DNA of 64,000 nucleotides from an uncultured Oscillospiraceae bacterium (GCA_947599875.1 CANQFV010000003.1:1-64000); one strand, 5' to 3'. Positions 53,972 through 61,873 are shown, counted from the stretch's first letter. Numbers and translations are program-made. The notes: generated by a model from the letters alone, not told the origin.

Positions 53972-55075
53972 TTATATGTCGCTCTTGCGGCGGTTACAAT
54001 CAGCACAAAGCATCTGACAGTTTTCAGCTGTCGTTTTGCCGCCCTTGCTCCACGGTGTAATATGGTCAGCCTGCATTTCGTCAATTTCAAAATGCTTGCC
54101 GCACTTAGGACAAACGCCCTTCTGCCGTTCATATGCCGCTTGTGCCATCTCCGGCGAAAAAGCCCGAATATTCAAGTGCTTTTCCTGTCCGTCAAGCAGA
54201 TACTCGTAAATGCCCCTTTGATTTGAAATATAGCCGTTCCTATAGTCCTCTATCAGTTCCACGATACGGGCTTCAAGGGCTTTCGGGTCATACTTCCCGG
54301 AACCGTACTTGTTATAGTAAATACCCCAATCAAGCCCTTTCATTAGCTTGCCGCGATATTTTGGAAAAGTTGCCCTTACCCAATTTATCACGCTTTGAAA
54401 ATACAGCCACAGTTCATTACAGTTCGTGTCATGCTGGTGCTTTGACATATAATCATCAATTTCGATACCCTCACGCGCCGCAATCCACTTCAAAGCGGTT
54501 TCAAGGTCTTTTTGACGGTTGGCGGGGCCTGTTAGATAATCGCCCGCAATCTGTGACGCGGGGCATTGTGACTTGCTGAAATACCTCTTTGCGTCGGTCA
54601 ACCATTCTCCCGTATAGATTGCGTTGCGCAATTCCTGCGGGGTCAGTTCGATACTTGCGATATTGATAATTCTAAACCAATCAAGTTTTTCTTTGTCGGT
54701 TCCCTCGCAAATATAAATCATCAGGAGATAGTCTAAAATTTGGTCTTGCTCCGTCTTTGTCAGGTTATCAAAAACCATATGGTCAACAGAGAATTCCCCG
54801 GTTACATATTGGCAAACGCTTATAGTTCTTTGCTGTCCATCCAGCACTTCAAAATCACCGTCATCACCCTTTGCCCAATACATCACGTTCAAGGGGAAAT
54901 TCTTCATTATCGTTCTGATAACTTCATTCCGTTCTTTTTCCTTGTAAATAAACTCACGCTGAAAAGCCGGGCGTATATCCAGCTTGCCGCCATAACCGAC
55001 AACGCCATTTTCTGCGCTGTCAACATATCCGTTTACTACATCACGGACGGGGATTTCATGCAATTCGATTTTCAT
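53972..55075 (-). CDS. DUF262 protein with C-terminal HNH nuclease
   Basis: This 367-residue protein combines DUF262, with FQREFIYKEKERNEVI and DGQQRTISVCQ at residues about 38-85, and a C-terminal HNH nuclease, CPKCGKHFEIDEMQADHITPWSKGG...NCQMLCADCNRRK, with zinc Cys pairs and the DH catalytic block. Its base composition is clearly lower in GC than its neighbours. The start overlaps the end of the EcoRI-type methylase gene by four bases, so it is probably the nuclease of that system. Confidence 0.85.
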   Translation of the reverse strand: MKIELHEIPVRDVVNGYVDSAENGVVGYGGKLDIRPAFQREFIYKEKERNEVIRTIMKNFPLNVMYWAKGDDGDFEVLDGQQRTISVCQYVTGEFSVDHMVFDNLTKTEQDQILDYLLMIYICEGTDKEKLDWFRIINIASIELTPQELRNAIYTGEWLTDAKRYFSKSQCPASQIAGDYLTGPANRQKDLETALKWIAAREGIEIDDYMSKHQHDTNCNELWLYFQSVINWVRATFPKYRGKLMKGLDWGIYYNKYGSGKYDPKALEARIVELIEDYRNGYISNQRGIYEYLLDGQEKHLNIRAFSPEMAQAAYERQKGVCPKCGKHFEIDEMQADHITPWSKGGKTTAENCQMLCADCNRRKSDI

Positions 55076-56184
55076 TTTGTGCCTACCTTTCTACGAACAA
55101 AAATCCTTTTATATTTTGCTCTACCATTATTTATAACACAATGAGGATTTTTCCCGTCCCACATAGCAGCTTCGCCACTAAATCCCTTTCCGTTATCTTC
55201 TGCCATCCCAACAATTTCAAACTGCGCCGGATTGAAGTATTGCATAAAAGTAATAGGTACGCCCATTACTCCGAAATAATCGCATGGTATTTCAAGTGTT
55301 TTGCCTACTTCGATCACGTTGTAGTTATCATATTTAGGATATTGGTCAGGTGAATAACTCTTGTAGAGAATCATGGTTTCATGTCGCTTTTCTATATCAA
55401 GGTTTGTAAACCAGCATATATTTCCCATGCGCCGCCATTTCTGTCCAGTTTCATCAATCTTAAAATCTGTTTTCTTTTCCTCGTAGCTTTCAGGAACCTT
55501 AAACCAGAAATGTCCGTTATTATATCCTAACCATACTTTGTTATCCCTTATAAGAGGAAAAATCTCGCTATAACAAACATTGTTCTGATTCCCTATTATT
55601 AAGAACGGTTTGTTGTATTCCATTAGTAGTGCCATGTATTCACGGAAAAGCGAAAACGGAGGGTTTGTAACTACAATATCTGCCTGTTCCAATAATTTCA
55701 CACATTCAGGGCTTCTAAAATCGCCGTCCCCATCAAGCAAAGTCATTGTATTCTTCCGGTTGCGCATTAAATATTCAACGTCGGCAAGGTCAACGCGCCC
55801 GTCGCCATTCTCGTCGGTCACTTCTGATATTTCCACTTTATAAGGGTGTTTCTCTTTGCTATCCTTTTGAACAGGGGTACTGCCGGGTTGCTCTATAAAG
55901 GAAAGCTGCCCCCCGTTATCGACATAATATTGTATTTCTTCACCTATAACTGGTGACGTTGCATAACAAGTCGTTATTAGCTTTTTTAGGCCTAACGAAT
56001 TAAAATTCATGGAAAAATACTTGAAGAAATTGCTTTCATATGGGTCGTCACAGTTACATAATACAATTTTCCCAGCAAAGTGCCTCTTATAATGCTTCAG
56101 TTCGTTTTCTATCAAAGAAAGCTGCGTATAAAATTCATCCTGCTTATTTCTTGCTGAATCGTGTAAGTTACTATTTCCCGCCAT
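55072..56184 (-). CDS. EcoRI-family adenine-specific DNA methyltransferase
   Basis: This 370-residue protein resembles the M.EcoRI family: KQDEFYTQLSLIENELKHYKRHFAGKIVLCNCDDPYESNFFKYF at the start, then the amino-methylase motif NPPFSLFREYM and LIIGNQNNVCYSEIFPLI. These enzymes methylate adenine, in EcoRI within GAATTC. The target of this homologue is not known from sequence. An internal DENGDGRVDLADVEYL insert looks like a calcium loop or dockerin-like stretch, which is odd. It lies in the operon XRE-methylase-DUF262/HNH. Confidence 0.87.
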   Translation of the reverse strand: MAGNSNLHDSARNKQDEFYTQLSLIENELKHYKRHFAGKIVLCNCDDPYESNFFKYFSMNFNSLGLKKLITTCYATSPVIGEEIQYYVDNGGQLSFIEQPGSTPVQKDSKEKHPYKVEISEVTDENGDGRVDLADVEYLMRNRKNTMTLLDGDGDFRSPECVKLLEQADIVVTNPPFSLFREYMALLMEYNKPFLIIGNQNNVCYSEIFPLIRDNKVWLGYNNGHFWFKVPESYEEKKTDFKIDETGQKWRRMGNICWFTNLDIEKRHETMILYKSYSPDQYPKYDNYNVIEVGKTLEIPCDYFGVMGVPITFMQYFNPAQFEIVGMAEDNGKGFSGEAAMWDGKNPHCVINNGRAKYKRIFVRRKVGTK

Positions 56185-56185
56185 A

Positions 56186-56407
56186 TCATTCGCCGCCTTT
56201 CTCTATGTAGCTGTTTATCTCCACTATGTCGTCAAGCGTACATTCAAGGGCGACACAGATTTTTGCTAATGTTTCCATTGCAACAGGTTCGTCCTTGCCC
56301 ATTTTGGCAAGAATGTTCGTGCTGATACCCGCCGCCTTTCGCATATCGGTTTTTGTCATGCGCTTGTCGATCAGCAGCTTCCACAAGCGGTTGTAACTGT
56401 ACGTCAT
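56186..56407 (-). CDS. XRE/HTH_26 small regulator of the methylase operon
   Basis: This 73-residue helix-turn-helix protein (LWKLLIDKRMTKTDMRKAAGISTNILAKMGKDEPVAMETLAKICVALECTLDDIVEI) starts at ATG 56407 after GGAGGGAG. It is one base from the methylase gene and probably controls the operon. It is the same short type as the regulator at 11189-11440. Confidence 0.87.
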   Translation of the reverse strand: MTYSYNRLWKLLIDKRMTKTDMRKAAGISTNILAKMGKDEPVAMETLAKICVALECTLDDIVEINSYIEKGGE

Positions 56408-56453
56408 GGGCGCTCCCTCCGCTGAAACGTAACTACACAAAAATACAAGAACC

Positions 56454-56481
56454 ATTATAGCATACCCGGCGGAGAAATCAA
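56454..56481 (-). promoter_or_regulatory. Promoter of XRE-methylase-nuclease operon
   Basis: On the minus strand, TTGATT (56476-56481), 16 bases, TGCTATAAT with -10 at 56454-56459 (extended -10). Confidence 0.6.
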
Positions 56482-56566
56482 TAATATATCCTGTATTCGT
56501 GATATTAAATCTGACGCCGGCTCCCCGTAGACGTCGCAGGCCCCGTCTACGCGCTCCCCTCATCCA

Positions 56567-56733
56567 ATATTTTTTTGCGGGGCTTTGCCCCGCAAAAAAT
56601 CCCTCTTTCGCACGTCCCCCTTGGCATTGGGAGGTCTTCAGGCCTTCCAATGCCAGTTCTCACGTCCCCCTTGGCAGGAAAAGGCCGTGAGGGTTCTCTT
56701 ATGAGAACCCTCACGGCCTTTTCCGCCAGCTCA
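56567..56733 (-). repeat. Family B structured repeat, copy 11 (after spoVT), rearranged
   Basis: It has the spoVT-proximal X hairpin GGAAAAGGCCGTGAGGG... with its complement, then CCAAGGGGGACGTGAG, a second X-type hairpin (TTGGAAGGCC...), and the Z hairpin TTTTTTGCGGGG...CCCCGCAAAAAA. The Y hairpin and GCCGCGC junction are deleted. Confidence 0.8.
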
Positions 56734-57270
56734 GTTTTCCATCTGTTTCCCCAAAAACCCGGCCACGGTCTGGGCCAGCTTGTACTCCACCTCGCCCACG
56801 GTGGTATCGCCCTCGGCGAAGAAGAGGACGCAGCCCATAACGTCGCCCTCGGTGAGGATGGGCGCGGCCACGGTGACGGTGTACTTCTCCGCCCCGTCCG
56901 CGGGGTTGACGGCTTTCTCCCCGGCGGTTCGGTGGTACACCTGCCGTCCCTCCATAATGGCCTCCAGCTCACCGGAGACCTGCCGGCCCACAAGCTCCCG
57001 CTTCTGGACGCCGCACACCGCGATGACGCTGTCCCGGTCGGTGATGGCCGCGGGCAGGCCCGTGGTCTTGCTCAGGGTATCGCACATCTGCCCGGCGAAA
57101 TCCGAAAGCTCCCCCATAGGCGAATACTTCTTGAAAATGACCTCCCCGTCCTTCTCCGTGTATATCTCCAGCGGGTCGCCGTCACGGATACGCAGTGTGC
57201 GGCGGATCTCCTTGGGGATCACCACGCGGCCCAGATCGTCGATCCTGCGCACTATGCCAGTTGCCTTCAT
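56731..57270 (-). CDS. spoVT: Stage V sporulation regulator SpoVT
   Basis: This 179-residue SpoVT has an N-terminal AbrB-type swapped-hairpin DNA-binding domain (KATGIVRRIDDLGRVVIPKEIRRTLRIRDGDPLEIYTEKDGEVIFKKYSP) and a C-terminal GAF-like sensor. It controls late, forespore-specific genes. Its presence indicates an endospore-forming lineage. It ends at a family B repeat. Confidence 0.94.
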   Translation of the reverse strand: MKATGIVRRIDDLGRVVIPKEIRRTLRIRDGDPLEIYTEKDGEVIFKKYSPMGELSDFAGQMCDTLSKTTGLPAAITDRDSVIAVCGVQKRELVGRQVSGELEAIMEGRQVYHRTAGEKAVNPADGAEKYTVTVAAPILTEGDVMGCVLFFAEGDTTVGEVEYKLAQTVAGFLGKQMEN

Positions 57271-57365
57271 ATTTTCAAGTCCTCCTGTCTCTATTTGTTT
57301 CGACAGGAATTAGTATCCGCTTATTTTACCGCAATATGCAGATGGGGAGATTTGGAAAACTCCGG

Positions 57366-57902
57366 TCACGCCCCCGTGTTTTTCCCGCCCCCCAGATAGT
57401 GGGGCGTCCTGTGCTGAGCGGTGAGGAGATACCCCTTGGCGATCAGGGCGTCCAGCTTCAGCGCCAGGAGATTCACATCGCTGCTTAGCGCCCTGGCCGC
57501 CGTCTGCACGTCGTAGCCCAGCTCCACGCACTCCAGCACCGCCTCATCCGACAGCAGCAGCTGCGCGGCAAAGATATTGGCCTCATACTCCATGCGGTCA
57601 TTTTGCAGGCTGAACAGGTTAAATTCCTGAAATCCCCCCAGGATCCCGGCCTCCCGCCTGTGCAGGCAGTGGTGCCCCAGCTCGTGGGCCAAAACGATCC
57701 CGCCCATAACGGGGTCCAGATCCGATTTAATAAAGATAAACGGCCTGTGCATTACCGGCTTGTAGGCGCCCATCTGCCGGACGAAGGGTCTGGCCAGGAT
57801 CTCCACCCCCAGCTCCTCCGCCACACGGCGCGGATCCCGTGACCCGCACCGGCGCACGGTCTGATCGGCCCGCTCCACCGCCTGCCGCGTTGTCATAGAC
57901 AT
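57366..57902 (-). CDS. ImmA/IrrE-family metallopeptidase
   Basis: This 178-residue zinc peptidase has HELGHH at residues 73-78 and a downstream Glu in EYEANIFAAQLLLS, the full COG2856 active site. Such enzymes (ImmA, PprI/IrrE) cleave partner XRE repressors on DNA damage. The XRE gene 170 bases upstream on the same strand is the obvious substrate. A reduced family B repeat lies between the two. Confidence 0.88.
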   Translation of the reverse strand: MSMTTRQAVERADQTVRRCGSRDPRRVAEELGVEILARPFVRQMGAYKPVMHRPFIFIKSDLDPVMGGIVLAHELGHHCLHRREAGILGGFQEFNLFSLQNDRMEYEANIFAAQLLLSDEAVLECVELGYDVQTAARALSSDVNLLALKLDALIAKGYLLTAQHRTPHYLGGGKNTGA

Positions 57903-57978
57903 ACGATCACCAAAATTCCCCGATTTCTCCGCCGGCGTGTCCCGGTCTTATCGGTCAGTTCGTCAAAAAACACGCATC

Positions 57979-58055
57979 AACATTCTTTTCCGGCGGCGTG
58001 TGCCGGAAAAAATCCCCTTTTGCCGCGCAAACGTGTGCCCGGGGGCAGGCGCAGG
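57979..58055 (-). repeat. Family B structured repeat, copy 12, partial
   Basis: Only the Z hairpin (CTTTTCCGGC...GCCGGAAAAA) and part of the GCCGCGC/CGGCGG junction remain, between the XRE and ImmA genes. Confidence 0.7.
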
Positions 58056-58071
58056 GCGGCGGGTATCCGTC

Positions 58072-58467
58072 TCACTTCTCCCCCGCGTTCCGCCGGTTCT
58101 TCTCCTTGGCGATCCAGTAGGCGTCCTGAATGGCCCGGAGCATCTCGTCCTTGTCCTCGTCGGCCAGCTCCCCGCCGGAGAAGAGCGCCGTGGCCTCCTG
58201 TACAAGGGCCTGGGCCTGCCGCCGCCCGGTGACCCCGTACTTCTCCCCGGCCCGGACGACAAAGTCCTCGTCCTCCGTCAGCAGATAATTCACGTCACAC
58301 CCGAAAAGTCCCGCCAGCCGGGTGTAGATCTCCCGGTTCCGGGGGTAGATCCCCTCCTGCTCGTAGGAGCCGTAGGCCCGCCGGGAGATCCCCGCGGCCT
58401 TCGCCGCCTCCTCTTGGGAGATGTGCCTCTCCTGGCGAAGCGCCCTTATTTTCTCTCCAAATTTCAT
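58072..58467 (-). CDS. XRE-family repressor paired with ImmA
   Basis: This 131-residue protein has an N-terminal XRE helix-turn-helix (KIRALRQERHISQEEAAKAAGISRRAYGSYEQEG) and an acidic C-terminal part. GGAGG precedes ATG 58467. A perfect palindrome directly upstream (58481-58499) is its likely operator and lies between it and the divergent ridA-polY-yolD operon, so it probably represses both until cleaved by the adjacent ImmA-type protease. Confidence 0.88.
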   Translation of the reverse strand: MKFGEKIRALRQERHISQEEAAKAAGISRRAYGSYEQEGIYPRNREIYTRLAGLFGCDVNYLLTEDEDFVVRAGEKYGVTGRRQAQALVQEATALFSGGELADEDKDEMLRAIQDAYWIAKEKNRRNAGEK

Positions 58468-58480
58468 AAAAAGTCCTCCG

Positions 58481-58499
58481 TGCGAAGTAAAACTTCGCA
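58481..58499. promoter_or_regulatory. Perfect palindrome, candidate XRE operator
   Basis: TGCGAAGT-AAA-ACTTCGCA, 8-bp arms. A further GCGAAGC half-site lies in the spacer of the divergent promoter (from 58524). Confidence 0.75.
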
Positions 58500-58516
58500 A
58501 ATACAAAAATTTCCCC

Positions 58517-58545
58517 TTGACAAGCGAAGCATAATCGCCTATAAT
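58517..58545 (+). promoter_or_regulatory. Sigma-A promoter of ridA-polY-yolD operon
   Basis: TTGACA (58517-58522), 17 bases, TATAAT (58540-58545): full consensus, so strong control by a repressor would be expected. Confidence 0.85.
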
Positions 58546-58622
58546 AGGCTCAAATGGGAAGTTCATCTACCGAAATTGTACACCGAAGTTCCCAATCTGT
58601 CAAGGGGGGGAGAAAAAATTCT

Positions 58623-58997
58623 ATGGTCGGAATTTTGCGGGCGGATATAAATGAGGCGTGGGCCAGCTCCGGGGTCGTCCGGGCCGGGGGCTTCTGCTTC
58701 CTCAGCTGCTGCGTGGGCAACGTGGGGGGCACGGTGGAGGAGCAGGTGAACGGGGCCTTTGACGAGATGGAGCGCCGCCTGGCCCTTGTGGGGCTGACGC
58801 TGGAAAATGTAGTGCAGATGGACTGCCTTTTCCGGGACGTGTGGAACATCCCGGTGATGGAAAAGGTGATCCGGGAGCGCTTTCGGGGCCGCTATCCGGC
58901 GCGAAAGTCTCTGCAAACGAATTTCGCCCATGCCGGCGGGCCGGAGGGGCTTGCGTTTCAGGCCGACGCCGTGGCCTGGTGCGGGGGAGTGTACTGA
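58623..58997 (+). CDS. RidA-family protein
   Basis: This 124-residue protein of the YjgF/RidA family hydrolyses reactive enamine/imine intermediates in typical members. Blocks are AWASSGVVRAGGFCFLSC, VEEQVNGAFDEMERRLALVGLTLENVVQMDCLFRDV and the terminal RKSLQTNFAH region with the conserved Arg. ATG 58623 gives the standard length; ATG 58554 would start almost at the transcription start. RidA genes are not normally linked to translesion polymerases. Confidence 0.82.
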   Translation: MVGILRADINEAWASSGVVRAGGFCFLSCCVGNVGGTVEEQVNGAFDEMERRLALVGLTLENVVQMDCLFRDVWNIPVMEKVIRERFRGRYPARKSLQTNFAHAGGPEGLAFQADAVAWCGGVY

Positions 58998-59031
58998 ACT
59001 CACCTCCCCGCAAAGGGGGGGAGGTGATGCT

Positions 59032-60393
59032 GTGGGCGCGTATATCGCCATCGACCTTAAATCCTTTTACGCCTCGGTGGAGTGCGTGGACCGGGGGTTG
59101 GACCCCCTGACGGCGCGGCTTGTGGTGGCGGACGAGGAGCGGACGGACAAGACCATCTGCCTGGCAGTGTCCCCGGCGCTGAAGGCCCACGGCGTGCCGG
59201 GCAGGCCCCGGCTTTTTGAGGTCTATGAGCGTCTCCGGGAGGTGAAGGCCCGGACGGGGCGGGAGGTGGATTTCCTCATCGCCCGGCCCCGGATGGGCCG
59301 GTATGTGGACGTCTCGGCCAAAATTTACGCCATCTACCTGCGGTTCGTGTCACCGGAGGACATCCACGTCTACTCCATCGACGAGGTGTTCATCGACGCC
59401 TCCAAATACCTGCGCCCCGGCGGCATAACGGCCCGGGAGCTGGCCATGCGCATGATCCGAAAGGTGCTGGCGGAGACGGGCATCACCGCCACGGCGGGGG
59501 TGGGGACGAACCTGTACCTGGCCAAGATCGCGATGGACATCGTGGCCAAGAAGGCGAAGCCCGACGCCGACGGCGTGCGGATCGCGGAGCTTGACGAGGC
59601 GGGGTTCCGCCGGAAGCTGTGGGATCACCTGCCGCTGACGGATTTCTGGCAGACGGGGCCGGGGACCGTGGCCCGCCTGGCCAGGCTGGGGGTGTATACG
59701 ATGGGCGACCTGGCGCGGCTCAGCCTCCGGGACGAGGCGCCGCTGTACCGGGCCTTCGGGGTGAACGCAGAGCTGCTCATCGACCACGCCTGGGGCAAGG
59801 AGAGCTGCACAATGGCGGACATCAAGGCGTACCGCCCCTCGGAGACATCGCTGAGTACCGGGCAGGTACTCGCCCGCCCCTACGCCTTTGAGGAGGCCCG
59901 GCTTGTCGTCCGGGAGATGGCGGAGGAGCTGACGATGGAGCTGACGCAAAAGGGCCTTGTGACGGAGGGCGTCGTCCTCCATGTGGGCTATGACCGGGGG
60001 AACACCGGCTGGGACGGCCCGGTCAAGACGGATCACTACGGCAGACCGGTGCCCGTCTCCGCCCACGGGACGGCGCATATGGGTTCGCCCACTCAGGCCC
60101 TGTCCCGGATAACCCGGGCGGTGACGGAGCTTTTCGACCGGATCGTCAACCAGGAGCTGACCGTCCGCCGCCTCAATCTGGCGGCGCCGGAGCTGCGGGA
60201 GCTGGGGGAGACGGCCAGACAGCTGGATCTGTTCACAGACCCCCGGGCGGAGCAGCGGGAGGAGGCCCTCCAGCAGGCGGTGCTGAGCATCCGCAGTAAA
60301 TACGGGAAGAACGCCCTGCTCAAGGGCCGTGATTTTTTGGAAGGGGCCACCGCCAGGGAGCGGAACGGCCAGATAGGAGGTCACAGACAGTGA
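59032..60393 (+). CDS. Y-family DNA polymerase (UmuC/UvrX-type)
   Basis: This 453-residue translesion polymerase has the catalytic blocks AIDLKSFYASVECVDRGLDPLTARLVVADEERTDKTICLAVSP and YSIDEVFIDASKYL with the acidic pair. The little-finger domain lies near residues 240-360. The insert and length match the Firmicute UvrX/YqjW group rather than DinB. GTG 59032 follows GGGAGGTGATGCT. It lies with a YolD-like partner, as in Bacillus, in a repressor-controlled operon. Confidence 0.92.
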   Translation: MGAYIAIDLKSFYASVECVDRGLDPLTARLVVADEERTDKTICLAVSPALKAHGVPGRPRLFEVYERLREVKARTGREVDFLIARPRMGRYVDVSAKIYAIYLRFVSPEDIHVYSIDEVFIDASKYLRPGGITARELAMRMIRKVLAETGITATAGVGTNLYLAKIAMDIVAKKAKPDADGVRIAELDEAGFRRKLWDHLPLTDFWQTGPGTVARLARLGVYTMGDLARLSLRDEAPLYRAFGVNAELLIDHAWGKESCTMADIKAYRPSETSLSTGQVLARPYAFEEARLVVREMAEELTMELTQKGLVTEGVVLHVGYDRGNTGWDGPVKTDHYGRPVPVSAHGTAHMGSPTQALSRITRAVTELFDRIVNQELTVRRLNLAAPELRELGETARQLDLFTDPRAEQREEALQQAVLSIRSKYGKNALLKGRDFLEGATARERNGQIGGHRQ

Positions 60394-60776
60394 ACGGATA
60401 TGCGGATATCATCGGGCTGGAGAGGAGGGCCGGCCCCCGGATGGATCGGGCCGACAGGGCCAAGCTCTTCGCGCCCTTCGCGGCCCTGCGGGGCTTTGAG
60501 GAGTCCGTCCACGCCCGGGAGGCCCGGAGCGTGCCCCGCCCCGAGCCGGCCCCGGACAGGGCCGAGCAGCTGGACAGACGCCTGAGAAAATTAAAGCCCG
60601 GCGACCGGGTGACGGTGACGTATTTTTGCCCCCTCACCGTGGAAAACGCGGTGGAGATGGGGGAAATTCAATGCGCCACGGGTAATTTCGTGGCCCTGAG
60701 CCACTGCGACGGGACCCTGACGCTCACCTGCGCCCGCCTGGCCCTGAGGGATATCCTGGACATAGGCGCCAGATAA
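60390..60776 (+). CDS. YolD-like protein
   Basis: This 128-residue protein has the YolD-type block DRADRAKLFAPFAALRGFEESVHAREA near the N-terminus. YolD proteins accompany UvrX-type polymerases in Firmicutes and may be their accessory subunit. GTG 60390 overlaps the polymerase stop (GTGA) and follows AGGAGG. Confidence 0.82.
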   Translation: MNGYADIIGLERRAGPRMDRADRAKLFAPFAALRGFEESVHAREARSVPRPEPAPDRAEQLDRRLRKLKPGDRVTVTYFCPLTVENAVEMGEIQCATGNFVALSHCDGTLTLTCARLALRDILDIGAR

Positions 60777-60867
60777 TTTTTCACCCCCGGAGGGGGTGAT
60801 CTCCCCGAAGGGGGAAAAGGTGTCCGCCCGCAGGGCGGGGAGGAGAAGTCCCCCGGAGGGGGACGGA

Positions 60868-61114
60868 GCTTTCCCCCACGGGGGAATAAGGTGTCCGCCC
60901 GAAGGGCGGACGGGGTATTTTACTTTCTCCCTTTTGATTTCGACAAAAGGGAGAAAGTAACAAAGAGGGAAAACCGACCAGGGGGGATTTCGATTTCCCC
61001 CCTGGACCCCCTTGAACCGACCAGTTAGGGGGCCTGCGGGCCCCCTACTGGAGAAACCCCCGGGGAGCCCCCCGGGGGTTTTCTGGACGAATGGGTGTTG
61101 AGCAGCCGCCCGGT
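60868..61114 (+). repeat. Family D multi-hairpin block, copy 3
   Basis: Same order of palindromes as copy 1 (33841), extended at the inner end by TGGACGAATGGGTGTTGAGC. It is the left arm of the second composite. Confidence 0.85.
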
Positions 61115-61152
61115 GGTGCGTCGCGCCCTTGGGACTGAGGAGGTGGGACAGC

Positions 61153-61201
61153 GGGGACGGTTTTTTTGTCACACCGCAGGTGGGACTAAAGAACCGTCCC
61201 C
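61153..61201 (+). repeat. Family A repeat, copy 15
   Basis: GGGGACGGTTTTTTTGTCAC...TAAAGAACCGTCCCC with the CCGCAGGTGGG centre, the inverse of copy 4. Confidence 0.85.
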
Positions 61202-61254
61202 GTGTCACACCGGCTTTAAGGTGATGCACAACGCCGCCTTTCCCGTGCCCCACA

Positions 61255-61314
61255 GGGGACGGTTCTTGTGAACCATTGTCGCTTGCGCTCCAATGTCCCA
61301 CAAAAACCGTCCCC
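61255..61314 (-). repeat. Family A repeat, copy 16
   Basis: Same centre as copy 6 (34515) but inverted, with the flanking CCTTTCCCGTGCCCCAC and GTGAGGCA also shared. Confidence 0.85.
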
Positions 61315-61342
61315 GTGAGGCAGTGGTGGCACTCAGTCAACG

Positions 61343-61650
61343 CGACACGGGCCGCCGTGGACGGCGGCCCCTACAGCAAATTTTAAAGTTTTCCATCTTA
61401 ACGCAGCCAATCTGTCGCCCAACCCTCCCGGGCCGATGAGGTCATCGGCCCCTACGGGAGGTTCTTACAGACAGTAGGGGCCGCCTCTCTTGGCGGCCCG
61501 CCTGCCGATTTTGCATCATTGTCCGAATCAACGGCATTTGGACTATGTAGGGGCCGACGACCTCGTCGGCCCGGGTTTCGATATCCACCGAGTGTCGATT
61601 CAACGCAACTTATACAACGCGGGCCGCCGTGGGCGGCGGCCCGTGTCGTT
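61343..61650. repeat. Family C palindrome cluster (five)
   Basis: Five palindromes of the GTAGGGGCC...GGCCC type start near 61348, 61430, 61477, 61549 and 61620, alternating the GCCGTGGGCGGC and GACGACCTCGTC centres. The stretch between them has no ORF. Confidence 0.75.
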
Positions 61651-61717
61651 GATTGAGGGTGGTATAATAGACGGGGAAAGGGCAGCGTCAAGCGCCCCCG
61701 GGCAGTCGGTGTGACAC

Positions 61718-61775
61718 GGGGACGGTTCCTTAGTCACACCAGTGTGCGCACTGGTGGTACAAAGAAACCGTCCCC
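61718..61775 (+). repeat. Family A repeat, copy 17
   Basis: GGGGACGGTTCCTTAGTCAC...CAAAGAAACCGTCCCC with the ACCAGTGTGCGCACTGGT centre, followed by TTTGTCCCACCTCCTC. Confidence 0.85.
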
Positions 61776-61873
61776 TTTGTCCCACCTCCTCAAAAGACGG
61801 AGAAAAGTGTCGTCTCTGGAAACCCGCCCCGTCCCGCACCAGCTCAGTCCCAAGGGCGCGCCGCACTACCTTG

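Noticed and set aside
58481..58499. Palindrome as a terminator
   Set aside because: It lies between divergent genes, has no T-run, and overlaps the promoter region, so an operator is more likely.
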